A stretch of DNA of 64,000 bases from Cohnella endophytica (GTDB lineage: Bacteria > Bacillota > Bacilli > Paenibacillales > Paenibacillaceae), in NCBI RefSeq assembly GCF_003628305.1, contig NZ_RBZM01000005.1, positions 248,001 through 312,000 of the forward strand, written 5' to 3'. The position numbers and the translations under genes are program-made. The notes under the pieces are model-generated. The model made no database searches. It worked only from the letters and a program-made list of their open reading frames with translations, and had not been told where the DNA came from. The first letter of the stretch is position 1; each line of letters opens with the position of its first letter. Shown here one piece after another: positions 43,627 through 53,300 of the stretch.

Positions 43627-44988
43627 TCAAACAGATGTCTGAGGGAGAGAAATTCGAAATGTAGTTGTACCTATTGTTTGTTCTTTTTTTATGTCTGAGT
43701 GTAGTTCCAATTTTCCATTGTAATGTTTGACTCGTTCTTGCACGATGGCAAGTCCGAGGCCGGAGTGGCTTTCACCTTTCGAAGTATAACCAGGGTCGAA
43801 AATACGTTCTTTATCATGGTCTAGAATGACGGGACCGTGGTTTGAAACGATAAGTTCTATGATAGATGTCCCTTCCAGTCGGATAGTTGCATGGACTTCC
43901 CGTAGTTCTGGTGAAATACTGTCTGACACATCGAAAGCGTTATCAACGAGATTACCGATAATTTTAATGATATCGATAACTTTGACGGTTGTTTCATGAT
44001 AGTTCCAATTGTCAGGTAGATCGCAAGTGAACTTTATGCCTTTACCAATTGCGACAGTCGTTTTCGCTTTGGCGAATGCTGCCAGAGCCGGCAAAGAATG
44101 ATACGCAATGTCGCTTACGTCGCGAGTTTCCTTTACTAGTGCTGCCACATATGTTCTGAGTTGATCATTCTTTCCCATCTGAGACATCGTATGAATAACT
44201 TGCACATGGTTCAGAAAATCATGTCTTTGTCCACGTATAGAGGTGAACATATCATTGATTTCTTCAACATAAACCTCTTGCGTCATCCTGGCTGCTTGTT
44301 CTCTTGTTCGGAGAAGCAGACGGAACATGGAGACGAGGGCAAGTATACTGATGAAAATAAGGACGTATATCAAAATGGAATTAAGGTAATGGTGATCTTC
44401 ATTAGGGAACAATTGAAAATATTGAAGAATCGCCAAAATAATAAATTGAAAAACAATCAAAATAATCAACTTAGAAATAATATTCTTTTCAATTCCTATT
44501 AGGGCGGAAAATAAACGATTTGCTGAAAGCAGTTTTTTATTACGAATAAAATAACTAGCAATAGACGTAATAATTAATTGTGGAAAAATGATCGTAATCA
44601 TCAGGTAGAGATTATCTTTGAGCATATTCTCGTGCGAAGGGATCTTAAAGATATATATTGCGATTGCGGTTAGAATTAAATCCATTAAAATTCCAAAAAA
44701 CAAGGTAAAGAACAGAAGGACTAATTTCTTTTTAGTGCTAAGTTCCCTGAAGACGAAAAATAATAGTACTGTTCCTGCCAAAAGCGTATTTATAATAATC
44801 AAGGGAGCAGGAAGTATAAGAATTAATGAGTCGGTATATACGGAATGTAATAAGGTAATAATACCCAATCTTTTATATAAATTTTTCGGTAAAGGATCGA
44901 GAAAAGAGAAACAAAATAACCAATACACAAAAAATTGAGGCTGCGAAACTAGGAGATCAAGTTTTAAGAATGTAATAAATTCCTGCAT
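43627..44988 (-). CDS. AgrC-like sensor histidine kinase, paralogue 3
   Basis: A 453-aa kinase, the first gene of the minus-strand run. GGGAGAG precedes ATG 44988. Sensor helices (1-225) are rich in Ile, Phe and Lys. The kinase core carries IRGQRHDFLNHVQVIH, NLVDNAFDV, PGYTSKGESHSGLGLA. Base composition is clearly more AT-rich than in paralogues 1 and 2, matching the divergent agrBD-like genes, so this copy may be the original partner of the system and the other two its duplicates. Confidence 0.88.
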   Translation of the reverse strand: MQEFITFLKLDLLVSQPQFFVYWLFCFSFLDPLPKNLYKRLGIITLLHSVYTDSLILILPAPLIIINTLLAGTVLLFFVFRELSTKKKLVLLFFTLFFGILMDLILTAIAIYIFKIPSHENMLKDNLYLMITIIFPQLIITSIASYFIRNKKLLSANRLFSALIGIEKNIISKLIILIVFQFIILAILQYFQLFPNEDHHYLNSILIYVLIFISILALVSMFRLLLRTREQAARMTQEVYVEEINDMFTSIRGQRHDFLNHVQVIHTMSQMGKNDQLRTYVAALVKETRDVSDIAYHSLPALAAFAKAKTTVAIGKGIKFTCDLPDNWNYHETTVKVIDIIKIIGNLVDNAFDVSDSISPELREVHATIRLEGTSIIELIVSNHGPVILDHDKERIFDPGYTSKGESHSGLGLAIVQERVKHYNGKLELHSDIKKEQTIGTTTFRISLPQTSV

Positions 44989-45173
44989 GACAACTTTTCT
45001 CTCCCAAATATTTCTTAGAGTAATTCCTTTATACCATTAAACATAGGGAATATGGAGTATTATTTCGTTAATTATGTAAGAAAATATGGATGCGTTTTCT
45101 AAGAATAATGATAAAATAGAATTGTAAAGTTGAACTTATGTACATGAAACATATGCGCGGAGGCTCTAACACA
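44989..45173. promoter_or_regulatory. divergent agr intergenic region
   Basis: AT-rich DNA separating the kinase run from the agrBD-like operon. TAAAAT at 45112-45117 is a possible -10 for the plus-strand operon. I looked for pairs of LytTR-type nine-base sites (core GTT) and found none that convince. Confidence 0.4.
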
Positions 45174-45830
45174 ATGAAATTTGCTGGTTTCATGTTTTTC
45201 TCTACTCTAGAAAATTTATCATTTTTCTTTTTTATTTTTGTTCTATTTAGATTTAACATAAGAGAGAACATCCTAAAGTTCGGTGTATTCTCTGTAGTAC
45301 TAAGTCTTGTATCCAACTCTCTGCAAACTGAATTTTTGCAGGCTACCTCATCTTTAGTTCAAGCTATCTTTATTATATTATTCGTGATGTTTTTTCTTAG
45401 GGTTCATTTATTTAACGCCACGGTTGTTGTAATAACAGGATACATTATTAATTTTATGGTCCAATGGATGACTGCGGGTTTGTACTTGCATACGGGAATA
45501 TTAACTGACTTAATGAATACTGATGATGGGTATATCCTGCAAGTTTCATCTGCTTTTCTTATGCTGGTATTTTCACTAGTCATCTGGAGTAATAAGGGTG
45601 GCTTTAGTTTCGTAGAAAATAAAAGTAGATTGAAAAACGGAAGAACCTACATAAAAGAAAACAAAGTTTTTATTTTCTTTTTAATTATCGCAATTTTTGT
45701 TGTGTTCGTTGCTAACTTTTTGTTTATTACGATTAGTAAACCTCCTTACTTGTTAGTCTCTATAATTTTACTTAGTACTCTGGTTGTATTGTTATATCTA
45801 ACTGTTAGGAGGGATGAGCGGAATGATTGA
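45174..45830 (+). CDS. membrane protein resembling an AgrC-type sensor without kinase
   Basis: A 218-aa integral membrane protein with about six or seven helices. ATG 45174 lies ten bases after GGAGG (45159-45163). Its size and helix layout match the sensor half of the AgrC-like kinases, but no histidine, N box or ATP domain follows. It is the first gene of the agrBD-like operon and overlaps agrB by eight bases. It may modulate signalling, protect against the peptide or assist export; the family is not recognised. Confidence 0.7.
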   Translation: MKFAGFMFFSTLENLSFFFFIFVLFRFNIRENILKFGVFSVVLSLVSNSLQTEFLQATSSLVQAIFIILFVMFFLRVHLFNATVVVITGYIINFMVQWMTAGLYLHTGILTDLMNTDDGYILQVSSAFLMLVFSLVIWSNKGGFSFVENKSRLKNGRTYIKENKVFIFFLIIAIFVVFVANFLFITISKPPYLLVSIILLSTLVVLLYLTVRRDERND

Positions 45831-46350
45831 GAACATGGCATTAAAGCTTGCAATAAAGATAAAGAATCTGGAACCTAATCAAACGGCAAGCGTGGAAGTA
45901 ATGAAGTTTTCAATCGAAGCACTATTGAATAATCTCATTACGCTTGTCCTTGTGCTTGTACTTGCAATTTGTACAGATTCGGTTTTTTTAGCACTCATGG
46001 GACTTATCGCATTTTCCGTGTTAAGGTTTTTTTCAGGCGGTTATCATTTTAAAAATTCCATTACTTGTTCGATTGTTTCAACTATAATTATCTTCGTCTC
46101 CACTCAGATCGAACTCTCGCACAATTATTTTGTTCTACTAAGCGTAATTAGCCTTATCATCGTACTTATTTATGCGCCAGCTAATATTGCTAATCACGCG
46201 CGTATCGACAGCAAGTACTTTCCTTTATTAAAAATTGTTGCTACGATTATAGTGCTTTCCAGTGTTATAATCGTGTCATCAACTGTAACTCTAGCTGTTT
46301 TTTTTCAGTCACTTACTTTATTAATACCTAATAAGGAGGTGGGAATATGA
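45823..46350 (+). CDS. agrB: AgrB-like peptide-processing membrane protease
   Basis: A 175-aa accessory gene regulator B protein that cleaves and cyclises an AgrD-type propeptide at the membrane. The catalytic pair is present in GGYHFKNSITC: His75 and Cys82, with the seven-residue spacing of S. aureus AgrB His77/Cys84. RFFSGG just before it is a family signature. Four or five helices follow. ATG 45823 lies ten bases after AGGAGG; the ATG at 45814 is too close. Its stop overlaps the agrD-like start (ATGA), coupling enzyme and peptide. Confidence 0.9.
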   Translation: MIENMALKLAIKIKNLEPNQTASVEVMKFSIEALLNNLITLVLVLVLAICTDSVFLALMGLIAFSVLRFFSGGYHFKNSITCSIVSTIIIFVSTQIELSHNYFVLLSVISLIIVLIYAPANIANHARIDSKYFPLLKIVATIIVLSSVIIVSSTVTLAVFFQSLTLLIPNKEVGI

Positions 46351-46475
46351 AGCGGGATTTTGCAGTCATGATTTCGAAGATCTTAGTATTGGTAGCTGCT
46401 GTATTTGTAAGTACGGCGAGTCTCTTTATGATTCACCGTCCAGAAATTCCAGAAGAGTTGAAAAAGACACAATAA
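46347..46475 (+). CDS. agrD: AgrD-like cyclic lactone autoinducer propeptide with serine at the ring position
   Basis: A 42-aa peptide too short for ordinary gene calling. AAGGAGGTGGG lies just upstream within agrB. It has an amphipathic leader (MKRDFAVMISKILVLVAAVF), a core ASLFMIH and an acidic tail RPEIPEELKKTQ matching the conserved P-E-x-P-x-x-L tail of AgrD peptides. By position against clostridial AgrD (Cys-x4 then HQPE) the five-residue ring would be Ser25 to Ile29. Because serine replaces cysteine, the product would be a true lactone, as known for Staphylococcus intermedius. The ring boundary is inferred. Confidence 0.82.
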   Translation: MKRDFAVMISKILVLVAAVFVSTASLFMIHRPEIPEELKKTQ

Positions 46476-46494
46476 CAGCAAAGGGGAAGAAAAC

Positions 46495-46884
46495 ATGAAC
46501 GATCAAATCCGCTTATTGGACCGCGACGGGAATCCATGCACGATTAACATTGCCGATCTCATCTCGATTAAGCCAACTGCGGATGGTCCCGAGTTCTATA
46601 CGAAGGACGGCATGTTTTTCTATCCCACGACATTGGATGAATTGCTTATCTTATTCAAGGATTTAGGCTTCGAACGTCTGGACAGGACGAACATAGTCAA
46701 CATGAATCACGTTAAATCATTTGATCCTAAGGCGCGAAAGGTTTATTTCGAGCATCCAGTGACTAAGGATAGCAAATTCGCGACCGTCTCGGAGGCCAAC
46801 GTAGGCAAGGTTGAGCACTTAGCCAAAGAACAGAAAGAAGCGTACAAAGCATTTCCGAAGCCATCGTTGTTTTGGAAAAAGTAA
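46495..46884 (+). CDS. receiver-less LytTR-domain regulator
   Basis: A 129-aa protein made of a LytTR DNA-binding domain (about 5-105; FERLDRTNIVNMNHVKSFDP is its best signature) with a short Lys-rich tail. There is no CheY-like receiver, so it cannot accept phosphate from the AgrC-like kinases as AgrA would. AAGGGGAAG precedes the ATG and the gene starts 19 bases after the AgrD-like gene. Base composition is closer to the chromosome average than the AT-rich genes before it. Confidence 0.87.
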   Translation: MNDQIRLLDRDGNPCTINIADLISIKPTADGPEFYTKDGMFFYPTTLDELLILFKDLGFERLDRTNIVNMNHVKSFDPKARKVYFEHPVTKDSKFATVSEANVGKVEHLAKEQKEAYKAFPKPSLFWKK

Positions 46885-46906
46885 GCGCAATCAGATGGAG
46901 TGCCCG

Positions 46907-46938
46907 CCAAACCGCCGAGGTTTGGTTTTTTGGTTTTT
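46907..46938 (+). terminator. terminator of the agr-like operon
   Basis: CCAAACC pairs with GGTTTGG around GCCGA and is followed by a T-rich tract. Confidence 0.8.
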
Positions 46939-47059
46939 AATAATGAGATCATCTCTTTATAGACAACAACTATATAATGTATAGATTTTATATATTTCAC
47001 CTATATACCCTTGCGTGGTATATCTGCCTTATGAGCAAACCATACAAGGAGGGATGGCA

Positions 47060-47851
47060 ATGACAAGGTCCAACGATGCAAATCAAAAGGTTCACTGGGA
47101 GGCGGGGACATACGATGAGTCGATGGGATTCGTCTCGCTGTTCGGCGAGGAACTTATCTCATGGCTGAAGCCGCGAAGCGGGGAAAGGATTATCGATTTC
47201 GGATGCGGCACGGGGGACCTGGCTGCTCGAATCGCAGCCTCAGGGGCTGATGTGCATGGCGTTGATATTTCCCCGGAAATGGTCGAGAGAGCGCGCGACA
47301 AATATCCCCAACTTACTTTCGAATGCTCGGACGTCACGAAATGGCGAGCGAAGAAGCCGTATGACGCCGTGTTTAGCAATGCGGCATTGCATTGGATGAA
47401 GGATGCCGAAGGTGCGGCCGAAAGTTTGACGAGCGGTCTCGAAGCCGGAGGGAGGCTGGTCGTTGAACTGGGCGGATACGGGAATGTGCAAACGATTATT
47501 GAAGCAATGAAAGAAACTTTAGGCGAGTATGGTCGGGAAGATGCGTTTGTCATGCCTTGGTATTTTCCGAAGATGGGGGAATATTGTTCGTTGCTTGAGA
47601 AATACGGACTAGAAATCAGGAACGCGATTCACTTCGATCGTCCGACGCGTCTTGAGGAAGGCGAAGAGGGAATGAAAGGCTGGCTGAGGATGTTCGGACA
47701 TGCGATGTTCCCCCAAGCCGGCGAATCGGAAAAGGAGCAATGGATTCGCGACGCGTCCGACCGGATGAGAAAGCAACATCATTCGCTCTACCAAGACGGC
47801 GCATGGACGGCCGATTACCGACGGCTAAGAATATACGCGATTAAACGGTAA
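47060..47851 (+). CDS. class I SAM-dependent methyltransferase
   Basis: A 263-aa methyltransferase starting at ATG 47060, seven bases from AAGGAGGG (an ATG at 47054 is too close). The SAM-binding motif I is IIDFGCGTGDLAARIA near residue 44, motif II VHGVDISPEMVERA, and VFSNAALHWM matches trans-aconitate-methyltransferase-like enzymes. The last hundred residues hold the substrate region. No substrate can be assigned and neighbours are functionally unrelated. Confidence 0.85.
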   Translation: MTRSNDANQKVHWEAGTYDESMGFVSLFGEELISWLKPRSGERIIDFGCGTGDLAARIAASGADVHGVDISPEMVERARDKYPQLTFECSDVTKWRAKKPYDAVFSNAALHWMKDAEGAAESLTSGLEAGGRLVVELGGYGNVQTIIEAMKETLGEYGREDAFVMPWYFPKMGEYCSLLEKYGLEIRNAIHFDRPTRLEEGEEGMKGWLRMFGHAMFPQAGESEKEQWIRDASDRMRKQHHSLYQDGAWTADYRRLRIYAIKR

Positions 47852-47959
47852 TGTAAATAGAGCACAATTGCACAAAGACTTCACCTTTCCGTTCATTGAC
47901 TTAAGTACGCAACTCAGGCAGAATGGGGACATCTTAGTCAGTGGGGATGGTTTGACACC

Positions 47960-49306
47960 ATGAAGCTTTTCAAGAGTTGGATCGGCATTTTAATGCTGGC
48001 GCTCCCGTCGTTGTTCGCTTTCGCGACGCAGACTTTAACGGGAACGATCAACTTGATACTCGTCGGAGATCTTGGATTCGTAATCATTGCCGTAGTCGGC
48101 GTATCCAATATTATTATGTACAACGTGTTTGCGATCTTTTCGGGGATCGGCCATTCGGTTAACTATCTTGTCGCGCAGAACTTCGGAGCCAAGGAAATGC
48201 GCAAAGGGATGCAAAGGATGTATCTCGCGCTTTTCGTTAGCGTTGGTGTAGGGGTAATCATAACCTTGGCGGGCTGGCTGGCGAGCGGAGCGGTTCTTAA
48301 GTTGACTGGAGGTTCTTCGGAGCTGATCTCAACGGGAGGGGAATACCTGGAACTCCGCTTCTATGCGATGGCTTTCGGGATCATCAGCTTCGTGTTCCAT
48401 GGTTTCTTCCGGGGAGTAGGCGATACGCGCACGTCGATGATCGTCTCGATTTTGGCCAACGTTCTCATGGTCGGGCTTACTTACGGGCTAACGTACGGTC
48501 ATTGGGGATTGCCGGATATGGGGATTATAGGCGCAGGTTATGCTTTATTGATCGGCGAAGCGGTGCAATTGTTAATCTGTCTCATCGTATTCTTAGGTCC
48601 GATGCACAAACGGTATCAGACAAGAAAGCTGCAAGAACCGGATTGGAAAGAACTGAAGCTGATTTCCCGAGAAAGCGGGAAATTAGGCTTGCAAGAATTC
48701 TCGATGAGCGTGTCCATGTACATCTTCACGATGTTCGTTCTGACGCTTGGGGATCTTGCCGCCGCGGCTAACGAGGTCGCGCTCAGCATCATGTCGTTCG
48801 GCTTCATGCCCGCGTTCGCGTTCGGTTCGACCGCAACGATCTTGGTTGGTCAGGAGCTTGGCAAGCAAAGGCCGAAAGAAGCGAAGGCGGCGGGAACGAA
48901 CGCCGCGATCTTGGGTACGATCTTCCTGGTCGCGCTCGGAACGGTGGAGATGATCTGGTCCGTTCCGATCGCGAAGCTGTACAGCAACGACCCGGGAGTG
49001 TACGAATTGGCGGCGCATCTGATTAAAGTTTCCGCTTACTTGCAGATCTTCGACGGATTCTACAACTTCTATGCAGGCGGATTAAGAGGCATCGGGGACA
49101 CGACGTTCTTAATGAGGTCTTCATTTGTCCTCAGCATATTCATGTTCGTTCCGCTCACTTATTTATTCGTGACGGTCTTCGACTGGGGAAGCACCGGGGC
49201 GTGGCTTGCGTTATATACCTTCCTCGTCGCCCTCGGATCAGCCGTGCTCATACGCTATTACAGAACGGACTTTACATCGGTAAAACTAACAGTAGCGCAC
49301 GTATAA
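47960..49306 (+). CDS. MATE-family multidrug/metabolite exporter
   Basis: A 448-aa polytopic protein with about twelve helices in two halves, typical MATE features near the N terminus (PSLFAFATQTLTGTINLILVG), GVGDTRTSM and GGLRGIGDTTF in the equivalent loops of the two halves, and AFGSTATILVGQELG. Such proteins export cations, drugs or metabolites with Na or H antiport. It is a single gene convergent with an SDR gene. Confidence 0.9.
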   Translation: MKLFKSWIGILMLALPSLFAFATQTLTGTINLILVGDLGFVIIAVVGVSNIIMYNVFAIFSGIGHSVNYLVAQNFGAKEMRKGMQRMYLALFVSVGVGVIITLAGWLASGAVLKLTGGSSELISTGGEYLELRFYAMAFGIISFVFHGFFRGVGDTRTSMIVSILANVLMVGLTYGLTYGHWGLPDMGIIGAGYALLIGEAVQLLICLIVFLGPMHKRYQTRKLQEPDWKELKLISRESGKLGLQEFSMSVSMYIFTMFVLTLGDLAAAANEVALSIMSFGFMPAFAFGSTATILVGQELGKQRPKEAKAAGTNAAILGTIFLVALGTVEMIWSVPIAKLYSNDPGVYELAAHLIKVSAYLQIFDGFYNFYAGGLRGIGDTTFLMRSSFVLSIFMFVPLTYLFVTVFDWGSTGAWLALYTFLVALGSAVLIRYYRTDFTSVKLTVAHV

Positions 49307-49313
49307 TCGTACC

Positions 49314-49333
49314 AACGACGGCGGGGCCGTCGT
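49314..49333. terminator. short GC-rich hairpin between convergent genes
   Basis: ACGACGGC pairs with GCCGTCGT around GGGG... between the MATE and SDR genes. There is no T run, so it is a weak terminator candidate. Confidence 0.4.
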
Positions 49334-49349
49334 GTAATGGGAAGCAAGT

Positions 49350-50255
49350 TTACCCGTTCACGACTTCCCCGCCGTTTACGTGCAGTACCTGTCCCGCCAT
49401 ATAGGACGAGTCCTCACTAGCTAAGTACACATAAGCGGGAGCAAGTTCATCGGGCTGTCCGGCACGTTTCATCGGGGTATCGGAACCGAAATTCGCGACC
49501 TTCTGGGCATCGAAAGTCGAGGGTATTAGCGGCGTCCATATCGGACCTGGAGCGACGGCATTCACGCGAATGCCTTGTCCGATGACGTTCATGGCTAAGG
49601 ATCGAGTGAATGAGACGATGGCGCCTTTGGTTGCGGAATAATCGAGCAACGCAGGACTTCCGCGGTAAGCCGTGATCGAAGCCGTGTTAATGACCGTCGC
49701 TCCTGCGGACATATGCGGCAGCGCGGCTTGAGTGAGATAGAACATTCCGAACACGTTCGTACGGAACGTCCGCTCCAACTGCTGAGGGGTAATCTGCTCC
49801 AATTTGTCTTGCGGGTGCTGCTCGGCGGCGTTATTCACGACGATATCCAAACGGCCGAATGCTTCTAAGGTCTGATTTACGGCTTGCTTGCAAAATTCGG
49901 GCTTTCCGATGTCTCCGCGCAGAAGCAAGCATCGCTGCCCCTCGGCGGAGATCTGCTTCATCGTCTCGTCGGCATCAGGGTCTTCGTTCAAGTAGATGAC
50001 GGCTACGTCTGCGCCTTCCTTGGCGTAGATAATCGATACGGCTCGTCCGATTCCGCTGTCTCCTCCGCTAACGATGGCCACCTTGCCCATCAGCTTACCG
50101 GCAGGTTTGTAGATCGGCGACTCCGCTTCGGGCGCGGGGTTCATGTTGAGCTCGATTCCGGGCTGCCGATTCTGGTGCTGCGGTGGAAAAGACGTTGGAC
50201 GCTGCGGCGTCGGCGTCTGGGATTGCGCTACCGGAGGTTGGGATGAAGTTGTCAT
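49350..50255 (-). CDS. SDR-family oxidoreductase (YhxC/YghA-like)
   Basis: A 301-aa short-chain dehydrogenase starting at ATG 50255 behind AAAGGAGCG; the frame runs further to 50294 without a ribosome site. A Pro/Gln-rich N-terminal extension of about 50 residues precedes the Rossmann domain, as in YhxC/YdaD-type general-stress SDRs of Bacillus. Motifs are VSGGDSGIGRA, VNNAAEQHP, INTASI and the YSATK active site. The substrate is unknown; general-stress links come from homologues only. Confidence 0.9.
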   Translation of the reverse strand: MTTSSQPPVAQSQTPTPQRPTSFPPQHQNRQPGIELNMNPAPEAESPIYKPAGKLMGKVAIVSGGDSGIGRAVSIIYAKEGADVAVIYLNEDPDADETMKQISAEGQRCLLLRGDIGKPEFCKQAVNQTLEAFGRLDIVVNNAAEQHPQDKLEQITPQQLERTFRTNVFGMFYLTQAALPHMSAGATVINTASITAYRGSPALLDYSATKGAIVSFTRSLAMNVIGQGIRVNAVAPGPIWTPLIPSTFDAQKVANFGSDTPMKRAGQPDELAPAYVYLASEDSSYMAGQVLHVNGGEVVNG

Positions 50256-50322
50256 GGCGATTCGCTCCTTTCTGTATACCTTAAGGTTAGACAAATCCGG
50301 TCCTTCCTACGCATACATAACG

Positions 50323-50355
50323 AAAAAAGGCAATTCGCTCACTGGCGAATTGCCT
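50323..50355 (-). terminator. minus-strand terminator-like hairpin
   Basis: AGGCAATTCGC (50328-50338) pairs perfectly with GCGAATTGCCT (50345-50355). On the minus strand it is followed by six T residues. It sits between two divergent starts, where no minus-strand gene ends. Confidence 0.6.
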
Positions 50356-50371
50356 GTCCATTTCATGACTT

Positions 50372-53300
50372 ATGGCAGCCTCTTCTGCTGTGCTTACAAA
50401 AAGATGCAAGATGCACTTTTTTACCAAAAGAGATAGAATAGATTTATTAGAAAAACACACTCAGCACTATGGACATGGGGGATTTAAGGGCTTGAATGAG
50501 GCAAATGAACTGACGCTAAGATCGTTTATTAATGCCAATGCGATGACTATCCAACAATTTTTTTCCATAGCTTTACAAGTCATGGAGATGCTTCGAGAGC
50601 GGAATCAGAACGAGGTTGGTTTCTTCTCAATTACCACGGAAAATTTATTGATTAGCTTCGAAGACGGGCAATTGATGCTTAGGCGGGAACTGCAGCATAG
50701 CGCTTCCAATGAAGAGCTTGCCTACATTTCTCCAGAACATACGGGCCGCATGAAACGGAAAGTGGATCTACGCAGTGATTTGTATGTAGTAGGCATTCTT
50801 TTCTATGAGCTGCTAACGGGAGAACTTCCGTTAAAAGCAAATACGGTTAGTGATTGGATCTATGCCCACATGGCCATGCTGCCAGTTCCTCCGCGCACGG
50901 TTAACCCCGGTATTCCGCAAGTGTTGAATGACCTTGTCATGAAGCTTCTTTCCAAATCAGTCGAAGATCGCTATCAAAGCGTGTACGGTCTCCATGACGA
51001 TCTGAACAAATGCTCCGATCAATGGATCGAGAAAGGAGCGATTGATCCCTTTCTATTGGGAGAAGTTGATGTACGCGGCCGATTTCGGTTGCCTGATCGG
51101 CTTTATGGCCGGGATCTTGAATGGCAGCAGCTTAAGGATTCGTATGAGTGCTCCTGTTCAGGCTCCAAAGCGCTATTATTCATTGGCGGCCGTGCTGGAA
51201 GCGGTAAATCCATGCTCGTCAAAGCCCTTCAAAAGCACGTGATACAAAATAAGGGCTATGTGGTCTTAGGCAAATATGAACCGCATCAGGAATCCAAGCC
51301 GTATGCCGCGCTCGTTACGGCTTTATCGGATCTGATTCGGCAGATTTTGGCGGGCGGGGCAGATCAGCATGCGCGATTGAAAACGAAGCTGTTAACAGCT
51401 TTAGGGCAAAGCGGGAGTGTGCTTACACAAGTGATTCCCGAGTTAACCTGGATTATCGGAGAGCAGCGGCCGGTCGAGAATTTGTCTCCATTGGAAGCGA
51501 CAAACCGATTTCGGATGCTTTTTGGCAATCTGATCAAGGCCTTTGCAGACGAACTGCATCCACTCGTGATCGGGTTAGAAGATTTACAATGGGCGGATTC
51601 GGCCTCGATTCAACTGCTCCGGGATTTATGGAACCATGCATCGCTTAATTGTGCGTTGATTATCGGAACGTATCGGGATGATGAACTTGATGAGAGCCAC
51701 GCGTTCAGAACGTTATTTCTCGAACCTTCCGATTCCTTGGATACCGGCAGTCATTTTATGAATATCCGTGCACTTGGGCATTCGGATGTTGTCCGATATG
51801 TCGCGGACATGCTGCATGACGATGCAAGCGAAGTAAAACCGTTGGCGGAGGTCCTTAATCGGCAATCAGCAGGAAATCCCTTTTATATCACACAAATGCT
51901 GCAAACGTACTATGATCAAAGTCTCCTCTCTTTTAACCCTAATCAGCAGCGTTGGACTTGGAATCTTGAGGGGATTGGGCAACTTGAAGGGTTTCATGAT
52001 GTCATTGATCTGATTATGAAAAGATTTGAAACGCTTCCGGAGGAAACTCGGCATATTCTGGGGTTGGCGGGCTGTCTGGGGAGCTCTTTTGATCTTATGA
52101 TGCTTTCAACCCTCTATGGGAAATCCAGCACGCATACGGAACAAGACTTGCTGCCGGCGGTAAGCGGAGGATTGATAGTGGCCGAAGAAAACCGTTATAG
52201 GTTCCAGCATGATCAAGTACAGGAAGCTGCTTACGAGCTGCTGCCGCATGATGAAAAAAAGCGGATTCACTTAAAAATCGGCCGTTCGATGCTGCAGTTT
52301 CTTCATCCGGACAACGCCGGCGATCTTTTGTTCGAACTCGTACATCATTTGAATGCAGGCAGTGAGTATATGACTGATCCTGCGGAAATGGATCAATTGG
52401 CTCAGCTTAACCTTCAAGCGGGAAAAAGGGCGAAAGCTTCCGCTGCATATGGCCAGGCATTGGAACTTTTGAAGAAGGGGACACGATTGGTTGAGGGCGA
52501 AGGATGGTCCCGGCAGGATGCACTGTATTCGAATCTCTTGCTTGAAAGCTCGGAATGCCACTATTTTTGCGGTTATTTTGAGCAAGCGGAGGCTGAACTG
52601 GATCAGTTGCTGCTATATGTGAACAATCCGGCGGATCGGGCCAAGATCTACGTCATCCAGATTACGATGTTTGCTTTTCGCAAAAGAGAGAGTGAAGCTT
52701 GTCGTATTGCTCTTAAAGCGATGGCGGAATTTGGTTTGCATATCCCTTCGAATTCTTCGAGTCTCTCCATCCTGACAGAGGTTACGAAGACGCAATTACG
52801 GCTTGCGAGAAAACGGGGTCTTTTAAAGGGATTGCCGATGAGTCACGATCCCAGGCAGCAAGCGCTTGCGGATATTGTCATGGCCTCATCGTCCATTCTG
52901 TTTATTGTCAATGAGAAATTGTCTGCCATTGTGCTTGCCAAATATGTACGAATGTCGTTAAAGCATGGAAATTCGGAAGCTTTTTCAATTGCGCTCGGTT
53001 CTTATGCGATCGCTTTGTGCTTCGGATTAAAGCTCTATAAACCGGCCTTGCGTTTAGTTGAGGTTGCCTTCCATCATTCGGAGAAAATAGATCGTGTCTT
53101 ATTACAAGGAAAAATGCATTGCATCATGGGATTGATTTTACAATTCTTGCAGCCTCGGCAATCGGACCGTTATTTTCAAAAAGCGGGACAGTTAAGCTTG
53201 GAAGGCGGAGATCTGGTTTATGCAGGTTACGCGATATCTTCGCAATTGATTTCGGGCAGTGAAGATCTACGATATTTGCATCAACTATGTCATGTATACG

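Noticed and set aside
44989..45173. LytTR-type direct repeats in the agr intergenic region
   Set aside because: Several GTT-containing words exist, but no pair has both the nine-base consensus and the required 12-13 bp spacing.
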